A DNA stretch of 64,000 nucleotides, taken from positions 1 through 64,000 of the forward strand of contig CAYTIH010000005.1 of the NCBI GenBank assembly GCA_964437825.1, given 5' to 3'. A program made the position numbers and the translations under genes. This DNA comes from JBJFCE01 sp964437825 (GTDB lineage Bacteria; Bacillota; Clostridia; Lachnospirales; Lachnospiraceae). Shown piece after piece: positions 8,867-17,559 of the stretch. The notes below the pieces were generated by a model that made no database searches, was not told the origin of the DNA, and was given only the letters and a program-made list of their open reading frames with translations. Positions within the stretch are counted from its first letter, which is position 1; each line of letters begins with the position of its first letter.

Positions 8867-9970
8867 ATGACGGAGATTACAGAAAATAATATGAATTTTA
8901 TAATGGGAGAAGAGAAGACTCCCGGGCAGCTGGTAGCGTTTCTAAAGGACGGAGCCATGTTTCGCAGCTTTGGTCATGTACTGGAAGAACTGCGAGGAGA
9001 AAGGAATCTTTCAGAAGTGCTTTCGGAAGGGCTATATGAGTTAACGGGGGAAGAATATGAAAGTATTGCCCGTAAGGTGCGTAATTGGCTCAACGGAAGG
9101 AACGTTCCGCAAAACCGTGAAACCCTGTTTCAGATTTGCTTTGTGCTGGGATTGTCCGAATCGGAGGCAAGCCGGGTGCTTGGCAGCGCATCGGATACGG
9201 GAATTCATTATCGGGATATGGACGAGCTGGTATATGCATATGCGCTTCGAACCGGAAAAAGCTACCGGGAGGCACTGGAACTGAAGAAATACATCAGGGA
9301 GCGACTGGACTTGCAGGAATTTGCAGAGAAAAATCCGAAGGAAATGTCGGTTTATACGGCACAGGTGAAGGATGCGTTTTCTCAAGTGAAAGACGATGAG
9401 GCGCTTTTGTGCTTTTTTCAGAATTATGCCGGAATGCTGGGAACGCTGCATGAGACGGCATACCGCAAATTTGCACAGCTTTTGGACTGCCTTTTGCAGC
9501 CGGAGGGAAATCATGGGATGGAAGAACGCAGATATACCATGGAGGAGGTCGTCAGGGATTATATTCGAATGAATGTGCCTGAGACGAGGAAAAGCTCCGA
9601 TTACACATTTCTGCAAAGGCTGATTAAGAAATACTGGCCTAATGAAAACAGCCTGATCAATATGCGGAGCAGAAAAGAGGATGTCAGCAGGAAAGCTCTT
9701 TTACTGCTTTATCTGGTTACGGAGTCATTTGATGAAATGACAAAGGAGGAAGAAGCGTTTTATCTTGCTCAGCAGGAGACGGAAGAGGACTTAGAGATAC
9801 GTCTGGAAACCCGTTTTCAAAAGATGAATCTTTTTTTGGATATGTATGGTATGAATCGTCTGGATCCGGGCAATCCGTTCGATTTTCTGGTACTTTATGC
9901 CATGAAGACACAGGAAGGGGACGCCGTGAGCGATAGGATGAAGGCGGTACTGGAAGAAATATTTGCATAA
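8867..9970 (+). CDS. uncharacterised helical protein, partner of the kinase-NTPase
   Basis: A 367-residue soluble, helix-rich protein that I cannot assign to a family with confidence. The first 100 residues resemble a regulator-like HTH arrangement (RKVRNWLNGRNVPQNRETLF then LGLSESEASRVLG), similar to transcription or adaptor proteins paired with signalling NTPases. The rest is helical with many charged residues. Start uncertain: ATG 8867 lacks a strong Shine-Dalgarno, and a TTG at 8834 is also in frame. It lies 31 bases before the kinase-STAND gene and shares its promoter, so the two probably act together, possibly as sensor or adaptor and signalling ATPase. Confidence 0.7.
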   Translation: MTEITENNMNFIMGEEKTPGQLVAFLKDGAMFRSFGHVLEELRGERNLSEVLSEGLYELTGEEYESIARKVRNWLNGRNVPQNRETLFQICFVLGLSESEASRVLGSASDTGIHYRDMDELVYAYALRTGKSYREALELKKYIRERLDLQEFAEKNPKEMSVYTAQVKDAFSQVKDDEALLCFFQNYAGMLGTLHETAYRKFAQLLDCLLQPEGNHGMEERRYTMEEVVRDYIRMNVPETRKSSDYTFLQRLIKKYWPNENSLINMRSRKEDVSRKALLLLYLVTESFDEMTKEEEAFYLAQQETEEDLEIRLETRFQKMNLFLDMYGMNRLDPGNPFDFLVLYAMKTQEGDAVSDRMKAVLEEIFA

Positions 9971-10001
9971 CGGCGCAGCATGATTCAAAACGGAGAAAAC
10001 A

Positions 10002-12923
10002 ATGGGAAAAGGGCGACGATTCAGAACCCCCGGAGAGATCATTAAACTGGGGGAAATAGAATATCAGATCGGTTCGGTTGAGGGCTTCGGAGGAAGCTCC
10101 GTAGTATACCGGGCGAAATATGAAGACCGCCTGAATCTGGGGTGTTATCATCAAGTGCTGATTAAGGAATTGTTTCCGTATCATCCGAGGGATTTCATTT
10201 ATCGCGGCGAAGATGGGTTTATCCGCTGCAGGGAGGAAGGAAGAGAACTGATGGAGGATAGCCGGAAACGGTTTTATCAAGGAAATCAGGCAAATTTGGA
10301 ACTCCTTGCAAGGTTCCCGGAGCGGATGTCCGGTAATCTGGATTCTTTTCAGGCATATGGAACCTATTATTCCGTGCTGGCGGTTCACGGCGGTACGAAT
10401 TTGGAGGAGTTTCTGGAGGCAAGAGGGGAATCGGTCCGGCTTCGTGAGGCGGCGGAGCTTATGATACAGCTTCTGGATGCACTTGAATGCTTTCATCAGC
10501 TTCGGATTCTGCATTTGGATATCAGCCCCGATAATATTCTGCTGCTGTCCGGACATGCCCTGCTGATTGATTATAACAGCGTATGTCCGATGGACCGAAA
10601 CAGGGGGGAGCGCTTTGCGTTCAGTGTGAAAGACGGGTATTCCGCACCGGAGGTATATCTGCGGCAGGAAGAAGAAATCGGAGTACCGGCGGATTTGTAT
10701 TCTGTCTGTGCCGTATGCTTTCGGATATTGACCGGGCGCTGCTTTCGGAATGAGGATGCGGCAGAAAAAGGATTAAAACGTTGTTTCCCCAAGGATCTGA
10801 GGATATTCAGAGGAGAACCGGTTACTGCGGCCAGGAAGGCGGTTCAGATTGTTTCAAAGGGACTTCATGTCCTGCCTCAAAGGCGTTATCAGTCTGCAGC
10901 GGAGCTGCGAAGGGAGATGGAGGAGTTAATGCTCCGCATTGACAAAGCAGGTATTTCAGGCAGTTCTTTCTGGGAGAGCAGCAGGGAGAGTTTTCAAAGG
11001 CATAGGAACGGACAGGAGGAAGAAGCTTATCTGGAGCGGAGGCTCCTTCTGGACGGAGGGCGTATATACCCGCAAAAGGAATGCCTTGAGATGCTCACAT
11101 CCGGGGCGCGGATTTTGCTTAAGGGGCCTGGAGGCATGGGCAAGACCAGTCTATTAATAAATTTGTGGGAGCGGGGAATCCGAAAATATCCATGCGGCGC
11201 AATTGTTATTTATATACCGCTGGCGGATTATCAGCAGACGAGAGGGGAAGCGTTCTACATACATAAGTATCTGCTGCATAGATTGGGGTATAGCGGACAA
11301 ACAGAAAATACAGAGGGTGCGCTTTTGGAACTGAACCGTTACTTGTCCGGCTGCAAAGCAGCGCAGGACAAAGTGATTCTGCTTTTGGATGGGCTGAATG
11401 AGGCAGGGAGCAGGAGAAAGCTCTTAATCAGAGAGATTGAGGAGCTGGGGAAACTTCCCGGAGTCGGCATTTTAGTTACTGACCGGTCGGACTGTGTGAA
11501 ACAGTATGGGCTGTATGAGTTTCAAACGGCTGAGATTTTGCCGCTTACGGAGCAGGAGGTATCGGAGCAAATAAAAAAGGATCATCTACCGGAGCCGAAG
11601 GAAAGTGAAATGCTTGAGCTGTTAAAAACGCCCATGATGCTTTCTCTTTATCGCAGGGCAATGATCATGGAAAAGGAAACCGGAAAAAAATCGGTGGAGA
11701 CAGCGCTCGGAAATACAGAAGATATTATTTTTCTTTATCTTGACAGACTGCATGTTCAGACAATTCGAAAGGAGTCAGGCAGTCAGGCAGGACAGCTTCG
11801 GAGCGGCTATCTGTTAAGGCAGCTTCTTCCTGAAATTGCCCTGGAAATGAGGAAAAGAAAAAAAACCGTCCTTTCGGCGAAAGAGCTTTTTGAGCTTGTG
11901 GAGAGAAGCCGTAAAAGATTACAAAAAAAGGCTTTTTCTATGGCTTTCCCGGAATATCTGGGAAAATCGCGGCCGATGCTTGCGGATTTTGCGGGCAGTC
12001 AGGAGTGGTTCGACTATGCGGTGTCCGAGCAGCTGACGGATCAGATGAATCTGCTTGAACGAAGTGAGGAAGGATATTTCAGGTTGGTTCATGACGGTTT
12101 TATAGAGTGCCTTTCTGAGTTAGGACAGAAAAATAAGAAAAGGTACCGCAGGTATTGCTTTCGGGAGTATGGTGGAAAAAAAGGCGTGTGTGCGGTCATT
12201 GTGCTGTGCATGCTTTTGGGCTTTTGGGGCTGGAAGCATCATGACCTTGCGTTACGTTCACAGCAGGAGCAGGAAGCCGTCCGCGGAGCGACGCAGCGGC
12301 TGATTATAAATTTGCAGATTTTGGCAATGGAAATAGACGGGCAGCAGCAGATCTTAAGCAAAGCATATGAAGAGGAGCTGCTGGACGGGGATTTGCAGGC
12401 ATCTCAGGAACTTGCGCAGCTGATTGAAAAAAAGAAAGGAAGCATGGAGCGGTATCAGGTGATGGTCAGTGACGGCGCTGGTTGGGTGGAAAAGCTGGAG
12501 ATGCTGAAATTTGATATCCCGCTTTCCACTCTGCAGAGTCTGTATGAAAGGCCGTATGAGCTTTCTAAGGTCAGCGCAGATGCAATGGAGCATTTGGAGC
12601 AGAGCTTGTGCAGTCAGGATAGTCCTTATTTCGACCGGGAGAAAAGGAAACCTTTGGTGGACGCTTATGCGGCCTATCTGGACGCCTATTTGCAGGTATG
12701 CTATCTGGAACTGGATCTGGTTCTTTTGGGGATGGATCAGGAGGAAGCGGATACGCTTTTGGATTCCCTTGCACAGCTTTCGGCCTATCAGGAATATATT
12801 CTGACCCATTCCTTAAGCGGTCAGATACAGGAGCAGACAAAGCGAAAGCTTGAAGCTGCAATGGGAAGGCTTCAGCAGGCAAAGGAGGATATGCAGATGC
12901 AGAATTTTAAAATGGAGGATTAG
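10002..12923 (+). CDS. fusion of Ser/Thr protein kinase and STAND/NACHT-like NTPase with one membrane span
   Basis: A 973-residue protein. Residues about 20-310 form a eukaryotic-like kinase: glycine loop EGFGGSSVVYRA, Lys in VLIKELFPY, catalytic loop HLDISPDNIL (Asp173, Asn178) and DYN (Asp190) replacing the usual DFG. Catalytic residues are kept, so activity is plausible. Residues about 350-610 form a P-loop NTPase with Walker A GPGGMGKTS and Walker B VILLLDGLNEAG, followed by a TDRSD sensor-like motif, typical of STAND/NACHT signalling ATPases. A single hydrophobic segment (VCAVIVLCMLLGFWGW, about 728-745) leads to a helical C-terminal region of about 230 residues that would face outside. 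STAND ATPases with such effectors occur in bacterial signalling and immunity. The order kinase, NTPase, membrane span is unusual. Confidence 0.85.
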   Translation: MGKGRRFRTPGEIIKLGEIEYQIGSVEGFGGSSVVYRAKYEDRLNLGCYHQVLIKELFPYHPRDFIYRGEDGFIRCREEGRELMEDSRKRFYQGNQANLELLARFPERMSGNLDSFQAYGTYYSVLAVHGGTNLEEFLEARGESVRLREAAELMIQLLDALECFHQLRILHLDISPDNILLLSGHALLIDYNSVCPMDRNRGERFAFSVKDGYSAPEVYLRQEEEIGVPADLYSVCAVCFRILTGRCFRNEDAAEKGLKRCFPKDLRIFRGEPVTAARKAVQIVSKGLHVLPQRRYQSAAELRREMEELMLRIDKAGISGSSFWESSRESFQRHRNGQEEEAYLERRLLLDGGRIYPQKECLEMLTSGARILLKGPGGMGKTSLLINLWERGIRKYPCGAIVIYIPLADYQQTRGEAFYIHKYLLHRLGYSGQTENTEGALLELNRYLSGCKAAQDKVILLLDGLNEAGSRRKLLIREIEELGKLPGVGILVTDRSDCVKQYGLYEFQTAEILPLTEQEVSEQIKKDHLPEPKESEMLELLKTPMMLSLYRRAMIMEKETGKKSVETALGNTEDIIFLYLDRLHVQTIRKESGSQAGQLRSGYLLRQLLPEIALEMRKRKKTVLSAKELFELVERSRKRLQKKAFSMAFPEYLGKSRPMLADFAGSQEWFDYAVSEQLTDQMNLLERSEEGYFRLVHDGFIECLSELGQKNKKRYRRYCFREYGGKKGVCAVIVLCMLLGFWGWKHHDLALRSQQEQEAVRGATQRLIINLQILAMEIDGQQQILSKAYEEELLDGDLQASQELAQLIEKKKGSMERYQVMVSDGAGWVEKLEMLKFDIPLSTLQSLYERPYELSKVSADAMEHLEQSLCSQDSPYFDREKRKPLVDAYAAYLDAYLQVCYLELDLVLLGMDQEEADTLLDSLAQLSAYQEYILTHSLSGQIQEQTKRKLEAAMGRLQQAKEDMQMQNFKMED

Positions 12924-13062
12924 TGTGAAAAATAAGCTCGATAGCTTATTTTTCACACGGCTATTTGTGCCGGAGCGTCACAAATAGCTCTGATGGCAGA
13001 AGAGAAACCGCCTTCGCGGATTTCTCTTCGCCCGGTCGCTAACGCTCCGGAATGGAGATTAA
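12921..13062 (+). repeat. structured dispersed repeat, family A, copy 1
   Basis: About 140 bases packed with pairing arms. Arm 1: GTGTGAAAAATAAGC with GCTTATTTTTCACAC (perfect, 15 bp). Arm 2: GCTATTTGTG with CACAAATAGC around the loop CCGGAGCGT. Arm 3: AGAGAAA and CCGC with GCGG and TTTCTCT. The arm-2 loop CCGGAGCGT is also perfectly complementary to ACGCTCCGG near the 3' end, a pseudoknot-type pairing. It ends in CGGAATGGAGATTAA, which supplies the ribosome site of the next gene. A second copy lies at 43088-43230. Confidence 0.85.
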
Positions 13063-13063
13063 T

Positions 13064-13822
13064 ATGGTAAAAAAGAGTATGATATGGATGATGCTGTCTA
13101 TGACAGTACTGCTTTGCGGATGCGGCGCGGGGAAAGATAAGCAGGAGGAAGATTATAAAATGATTGTGGATGATTTTGCACGGGAGGTTCTCCTGCAGGA
13201 TCAGGACAGCGCCCTTTATGATGAGACGCTCGCGGCAGTGGGACAGTATATGGAAAATCCCGATGCCGATACATTGACTTTGGCCTGTCAGACAGTGCAG
13301 GAGGCATTGGAACAGATGGATGAGGCTGTCAGCGCCTGTGTGCCCTATGAGATGGATGAGGAGTTTGAAGCGCTTCTGCAAGACTATGGGATTGATCCGG
13401 AGGAATATAAAATTCACGCTGATGCGAGAAGCGCATCAATGTCAGGATATATCAGTAATCTGGAAACGCTGGCTGTTTATCTGGAAAACGAAAGAGGAGA
13501 CGGCGCTGTAGGCCGGGTACTTCGGTTTTTATATGAATTTTATGGAAACGAGCAGGAACTCATGCGCGGATATGGCTACTGCAGCATCAATTACTGGTTT
13601 GCAGGATGGGATGACGAAGCGGTGGAGTATGTGCAGCAGCAGGTGCTTAGCCGCCTTCAGTCCTTTGCAATGGATGAGCCGGTTTGGGAGGTGCAGCGTG
13701 ATGCAGTGGAGCGGAAAATGTCCGCATATCTGGATCAATATGAATTGCTGATTGACGACTGGACAAAATTTCTCGGAGAAAACCGGGAAGATTTGTATGA
13801 ACTTGAGATGGAGAGTCAGTAA
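13064..13822 (+). CDS. predicted lipoprotein of unknown function
   Basis: A 252-residue secreted protein. The N-terminus is a lipoprotein signal (basic KKS, hydrophobic core MIWMMLSMTVLLCGC, lipid-accepting Cys followed by GAGK). The mature part is acidic and largely helical, with no recognised domain (AREVLLQDQDSALYDETLAA, DEEFEALLQDYGIDPEEYK). ATG 13064 is chosen since GGAG of the preceding repeat lies six bases upstream. The gene follows the kinase-STAND gene after the repeat and could encode an envelope partner of its exported C-terminal region; that is inference from position and the membrane topology. Confidence 0.78.
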   Translation: MVKKSMIWMMLSMTVLLCGCGAGKDKQEEDYKMIVDDFAREVLLQDQDSALYDETLAAVGQYMENPDADTLTLACQTVQEALEQMDEAVSACVPYEMDEEFEALLQDYGIDPEEYKIHADARSASMSGYISNLETLAVYLENERGDGAVGRVLRFLYEFYGNEQELMRGYGYCSINYWFAGWDDEAVEYVQQQVLSRLQSFAMDEPVWEVQRDAVERKMSAYLDQYELLIDDWTKFLGENREDLYELEMESQ

Positions 13823-13831
13823 AGCGTATGA

Positions 13832-14155
13832 CTATAGCTTTTTGGAAAGTCCTTTCATATAAGCGATTGCCAGCCGTTTATCCTCCTGTGATAGCGCCGT
13901 AAAGACGGAAAGACAGAGAGACTGTTCCTCGGTCAGATCTCTTACGGCCCTGTCCGGTTCAAAGAAATCAGTTATAGGTATGCCGAAACCCTGACATATT
14001 TTTTGAAGTGTCGGGAGTGTCGGCATATTTTTTTTGTTTATCATTGTGTTTAAAGTGGAATAGGAAATACCGGAGGCCTTTGCAAGCTGATAATAAGACC
14101 AGTTCCTTTCTTTACAAAGCTCTTGAATCCTCAACAGGGGATCTATTTCTTTCAT
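13832..14155 (-). CDS. XRE-family helix-turn-helix regulator
   Basis: A 107-residue Cro/C1-type regulator. The HTH is clear (IQELCKERNWSYYQLAKASG then ISYSTLNTMINKKNMPTLPT), followed by a short acidic helical tail (EEQSLCLSVFTALSQEDKRL). GGAGA six bases ahead of ATG 14155 decides the start over the in-frame ATG at 14167. It runs opposite to its neighbours and ends 9 bases from the lipoprotein gene. Divergence from the genes starting at 14445 makes it a candidate local regulator of the signalling cluster; no operator was proven. Confidence 0.88.
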   Translation of the reverse strand: MKEIDPLLRIQELCKERNWSYYQLAKASGISYSTLNTMINKKNMPTLPTLQKICQGFGIPITDFFEPDRAVRDLTEEQSLCLSVFTALSQEDKRLAIAYMKGLSKKL

Positions 14156-14444
14156 GTGAATCTCCATTTCTGAGCGACTTGTCTAAAAGAGGCGGTACAA
14201 AATGTCTCTTATTTTTACAACAATCTTACTGAATATCACTTCATTAAGGAAGTCTCTAATGAACGTTATTATTATGACGGAAAAACGTCACGTTGAAACC
14301 GGAAAAAAGTTCCATCCGGAAAAGATATGAAATGATATAGTCATAACAAATTGTCGGAATGTTTTTTACTGCAGCCCGGGTTTGCAGGCGGTAAGGCATT
14401 GTCTGAGAGCTGCAATAGTTCAGGCGAAAGGTCAGGTATGGAAT
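14156..14444. promoter_or_regulatory. divergent intergenic region between XRE regulator and Sel1-like gene
   Basis: About 290 bases without a supported gene. It contains short inverted repeats, ATGACG with CGTCA around 14276-14292 and CCGG-bounded AT-rich sequence after it, which might be operator sites for the neighbouring XRE protein. No promoter with both boxes at correct spacing was found. Confidence 0.3.
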
Positions 14445-14789
14445 ATGGACAAAAAGTTCAGAGAACTGCTGGGGAAAGCGGTATGCCAGGACAGCGAGGC
14501 GTGTTTAGCGCTTGGGCTTCTATTTCTGAACGGAGAAGGCGTGGAAAAGGATCAGGAACTAGCGCAGACTTTGCTGGGGAGATCGATGGAGTTTGGAAAT
14601 CAAGAGGGGTATTTTACATATCATCAAATCTTTTCCAAAGGGAAAAAAGTGATTGATGATCATTCTTATCAGGTCATGTGTGAGGAATATGAAAAGACAG
14701 CGGACCGGAACAAACAAAAAGAATTGGAAAAATACCTGAAACTGGGAACACAAGAGCAGCGGAAGAAGTTTTGGGACAGTCATGATTAA
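14445..14789 (+). CDS. small Sel1-repeat-like protein
   Basis: A 114-residue soluble protein. Residues about 15-50 match the Sel1/TPR-like pattern (EACLALGLLFLNGEGVEKDQ, then AQTLLGRSMEFGNQEGYFTY), in which the motif LG-x-GV-x-D-x-A is typical; the rest is charged and helical (EKTADRNKQKELEKYLKLG). Such repeats mediate protein contacts. The start is uncertain: ATG 14445 has only a weak AAGG-type site upstream, and the frame is open further up. It precedes the nine-gene operon and may be an adaptor for it, judged by position only. Confidence 0.62.
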   Translation: MDKKFRELLGKAVCQDSEACLALGLLFLNGEGVEKDQELAQTLLGRSMEFGNQEGYFTYHQIFSKGKKVIDDHSYQVMCEEYEKTADRNKQKELEKYLKLGTQEQRKKFWDSHD

Positions 14790-14885
14790 TGGCAAAAGAA
14801 GTTATACAAATGCGGTACAGCGATATCATGTGGTTCTCATGCGATATATCGAAATGCGAATGTCATACGGTATAACGAAAAAGAA

Positions 14886-14914
14886 TTGCAAATATAATGG
14901 TTATTTGATATAAT
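14886..14914 (+). promoter_or_regulatory. promoter of the nine-gene FHA-ABC/kinase/phosphatase operon
   Basis: TTGCAA at 14886-14891 and a perfect TATAAT at 14909-14914 with a 17-base spacer. Transcription would begin near 14921, about 100 bases before the exporter gene. No comparable promoter was seen again until after the terminator at 28979. Confidence 0.7.
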
Positions 14915-15028
14915 GAAGCGGAATCTTAGCAATAAGAACAGTAAATTTCTTTTTATTTTGCAGCAACAGGGATCTTGTTGACCGTTGGATGAACGGTTTG
15001 TTTCATGACTTTAGGGGAGGTAGATACC

Positions 15029-17494
15029 TTGACACAAAGAAACTGCATCACTGTCTTTATCGGAAATAATGATCCGCAGGTTTTTGATCTGGATTCCTTT
15101 CATGCGGAGTATGTCCGGCTGGGGCGTGGCCCGTATCATGGTGATAAAAATAACGAGAAAAACGATATTGCGATATCACCGGACATCTCATTTGTCTCCA
15201 GAGCGCACTGTACCTTTCACAAAACGAACGGCGGCTGGTATATCTGTGATGACAACAGCGTCAACGGCTTAAGCTTTAACGGAGTCAAAATCACTTCTCA
15301 ACGGCTCCATGACGGAGATAAGTTTTACATCGGGAAAAATATTAATGAAAGATGTGTAATTGCATTTTCTTCCCGGCGCAGTGAGAGCGGTTCTGCGAGC
15401 ACCGGAATCGATAAAGTGATTCTGACGGGGCGCAATAAATATGTTCTGGGGCGTGCCGGTGACTGCGATATAGTCATCAGACACCCTTCGGTATCGAGAC
15501 ATCATTGTATTATCAGTGTTGAAAACGGGGCGTATTACATAAGCGACAATAATTCGATGAATGGCGTGATTTTGAACGGCAGTCCACTGGTCAAGAAGCA
15601 GAAGCTTGAGCAGATGGACAAAATTACGATTGCGGATACATCGATGGTGTTTTGCGACAGCTTTCTTTATTTCATCAAAAATAATGATGGCGTGAGTGTC
15701 GTTGCTCATGAAGTAACCAAGATGGTGAAAGCCGGAAAGGGAAAGAAGTGTATTACGGATCATGTCAGTCTGTCCGTCGAGCCGGGTGAATTTGTCGCCA
15801 TCATCGGCGGATCGGGCGCGGGTAAAACGACACTGCTGAACTGTCTTTCCGGTATGACCGATTTTACGTCGGGAGATATCCTGATCAACGGTGAGAGCAT
15901 TAAATCGAATAACCGCAGTATCAGAAGCATTATTGGCTACGTTCCGCAGAATGATATTGTTTATGACAATCTTACGCTGGAACGGATGCTTTTTTATTCG
16001 GCGCAGCTTCGTATGCCCAAGGATACCTCCAAAAGTGAGATTAAGCAGAAAATAGATGAAACCATCAAGATGGTTGAACTTGAGGCACACCGGAATACGA
16101 TTATCAGCAGGTTATCGGGAGGACAGAAAAAACGCGCCAGTATCGCTGTCGAGCTGCTTGCATCACCGAAGCTGTTTTTCCTTGATGAGCCGTCTTCGGG
16201 ACTTGATCCGGGAACGGAAAAAAATCTGATGGGTATGCTCAAGAAGCTTACGCTGACAGGAAAGACGGTGATTATGGTCACCCATACGGTGCAGAACATC
16301 GGCATGTGTGACAGGGTGATTTGCATGGGAAACGGCGGACTTCTGTGCTATTCCGGCGCCCCGTCAAAAGCGCTTGCATTTTTCGGCAAGAGCAGTATGA
16401 CGGATATTTATGAGGATTTGAATGAACATTCGCTGACAGTATCCGAGCGGTTTCGCAAAACAGCAAACAGCCTGAACCGATTTTCCCAACCCCTGCATAC
16501 GGAGAAGGAAAAGAAAAAAATTGACTTCATGAACGGTCTGCGGCAATTCGCGGTTATGACGAGAAGGTATGCGGAGATTATGCGAAACAGCAAAGCAAGG
16601 CTGATTCTTTTGATAGTAATGCCTGTGATCCTGACCATATTGGTGTGTATTGCATTTCAGGCTGACGGCAATCTCTATAATTATCTGGGACTGTCCGTGA
16701 ACCGAACGAATCTTCCGTTCCTTGTGGGCAGCGATACGATGACTCTAATGTTTGCATTTGCATGCGCCGGATTCTGGGTGGGTATTTTTAACTCCGTACA
16801 GGAAATCAGCAAGGAGCGTACCATATATGAGCGTGAGCAATTTACGGGGATTAAGCCGTTTCCGTATATTATGTCGAAATTTGTTATCATTACGCTCTTG
16901 TGCATCCTACAGGCGGCAATCATGGTGCTTTTGTTAACCTTCTTCACGAATACCACCGCTACCATTGACGGTAATATGTCCTCTGCAACGGCACTGAAGC
17001 TGGGCATGAACAAAAACGGAATTGTGTTTGCCAACGGCGGTCTATGGTTTGAACTTTACATAACCACACTGATGTCATTACTCAGTGCAATGTGCCTTGG
17101 ACTTACCATATCTTCTGCCGTATCAAATGATATGGCGCTGGTAATATGTCCGATCTGTCTGCTCCCGCAGATTTTGTTTTCGGGCGTTGCATGTACCTTG
17201 TCGGGCATTACGGAAACCTTTTCCAATATCGTGACCTGCCGCTGGGCATGTATCGCTTATTTTACCTCGGCGGGCATTAATGATATGTATGCATCATGTA
17301 CCTATGATACGGGGGTATGGACAAAATCGGAATTCCAAAACGGTTTTGGCATTGATGAAGCATATTCGGCATATCGAACCTATCTCTTTGGACTGAATCC
17401 CGTTTGGAGTTCATGGCTGGCGTTACTTATTTTATCACTGGTATGTATTGCGTTAGCTGTTTTATTACTCCACATCAGGAAAAAAAGAAAATAA
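15029..17494 (+). CDS. double-FHA ABC exporter, Rv1747-like (ABCG type)
   Basis: An 821-residue half-transporter in the order FHA, FHA, ATPase, ABC-2 membrane domain. FHA1 (about residues 22-108) has LGRG, SRAH and SVNG; FHA2 (about 125-205) has LGRAGD, SRHH and SMNG, so both phosphothreonine-binding sites look intact. The ATPase has Walker A GGSGAGKTT (about 260), signature LSGGQKKRASIAVELL and Walker B LFFLDEPSSGLDP. Six or so helices follow from about residue 520. Mycobacterial Rv1747 has the same order and is controlled by a Ser/Thr kinase; here a kinase and two phosphatases are in the operon. The TTG at 15029 is chosen because GGGGAGG precedes it; an ATG at 15005 has no ribosome site. 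Cargo unknown. Confidence 0.92.
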   Translation: MTQRNCITVFIGNNDPQVFDLDSFHAEYVRLGRGPYHGDKNNEKNDIAISPDISFVSRAHCTFHKTNGGWYICDDNSVNGLSFNGVKITSQRLHDGDKFYIGKNINERCVIAFSSRRSESGSASTGIDKVILTGRNKYVLGRAGDCDIVIRHPSVSRHHCIISVENGAYYISDNNSMNGVILNGSPLVKKQKLEQMDKITIADTSMVFCDSFLYFIKNNDGVSVVAHEVTKMVKAGKGKKCITDHVSLSVEPGEFVAIIGGSGAGKTTLLNCLSGMTDFTSGDILINGESIKSNNRSIRSIIGYVPQNDIVYDNLTLERMLFYSAQLRMPKDTSKSEIKQKIDETIKMVELEAHRNTIISRLSGGQKKRASIAVELLASPKLFFLDEPSSGLDPGTEKNLMGMLKKLTLTGKTVIMVTHTVQNIGMCDRVICMGNGGLLCYSGAPSKALAFFGKSSMTDIYEDLNEHSLTVSERFRKTANSLNRFSQPLHTEKEKKKIDFMNGLRQFAVMTRRYAEIMRNSKARLILLIVMPVILTILVCIAFQADGNLYNYLGLSVNRTNLPFLVGSDTMTLMFAFACAGFWVGIFNSVQEISKERTIYEREQFTGIKPFPYIMSKFVIITLLCILQAAIMVLLLTFFTNTTATIDGNMSSATALKLGMNKNGIVFANGGLWFELYITTLMSLLSAMCLGLTISSAVSNDMALVICPICLLPQILFSGVACTLSGITETFSNIVTCRWACIAYFTSAGINDMYASCTYDTGVWTKSEFQNGFGIDEAYSAYRTYLFGLNPVWSSWLALLILSLVCIALAVLLLHIRKKRK

Positions 17495-17559
17495 CACGTA
17501 ACTGCGAAGCTCACCGGATCGTTTTGACGAGTATCACAAGCATCTAATGAAAACAAAAT

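Noticed and set aside
9717..10556. Long reverse-strand open frame of 279 codons
   Set aside because: It lies antisense to the helical protein and kinase-STAND genes, has no ribosome site, and its composition (many Pro, Ser, His, Arg) is that of a shadow frame.
10563..10577. Dead kinase because DFG is DYN
   Set aside because: The metal-binding Asp is kept, as are the catalytic-loop Asp and Asn and the ATP-binding Lys, so activity cannot be excluded on this ground.
12921..13062. CRISPR-like or tRNA-like structure
   Set aside because: The repeats are inverted and nested, not regularly spaced direct repeats, and no cloverleaf with acceptor and T arm is formed.
15269..16090. Reverse-strand open frame of 273 codons inside the FHA-ABC gene
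   Set aside because: Antisense to clear FHA and ABC motifs, no start context; a shadow of the real gene.
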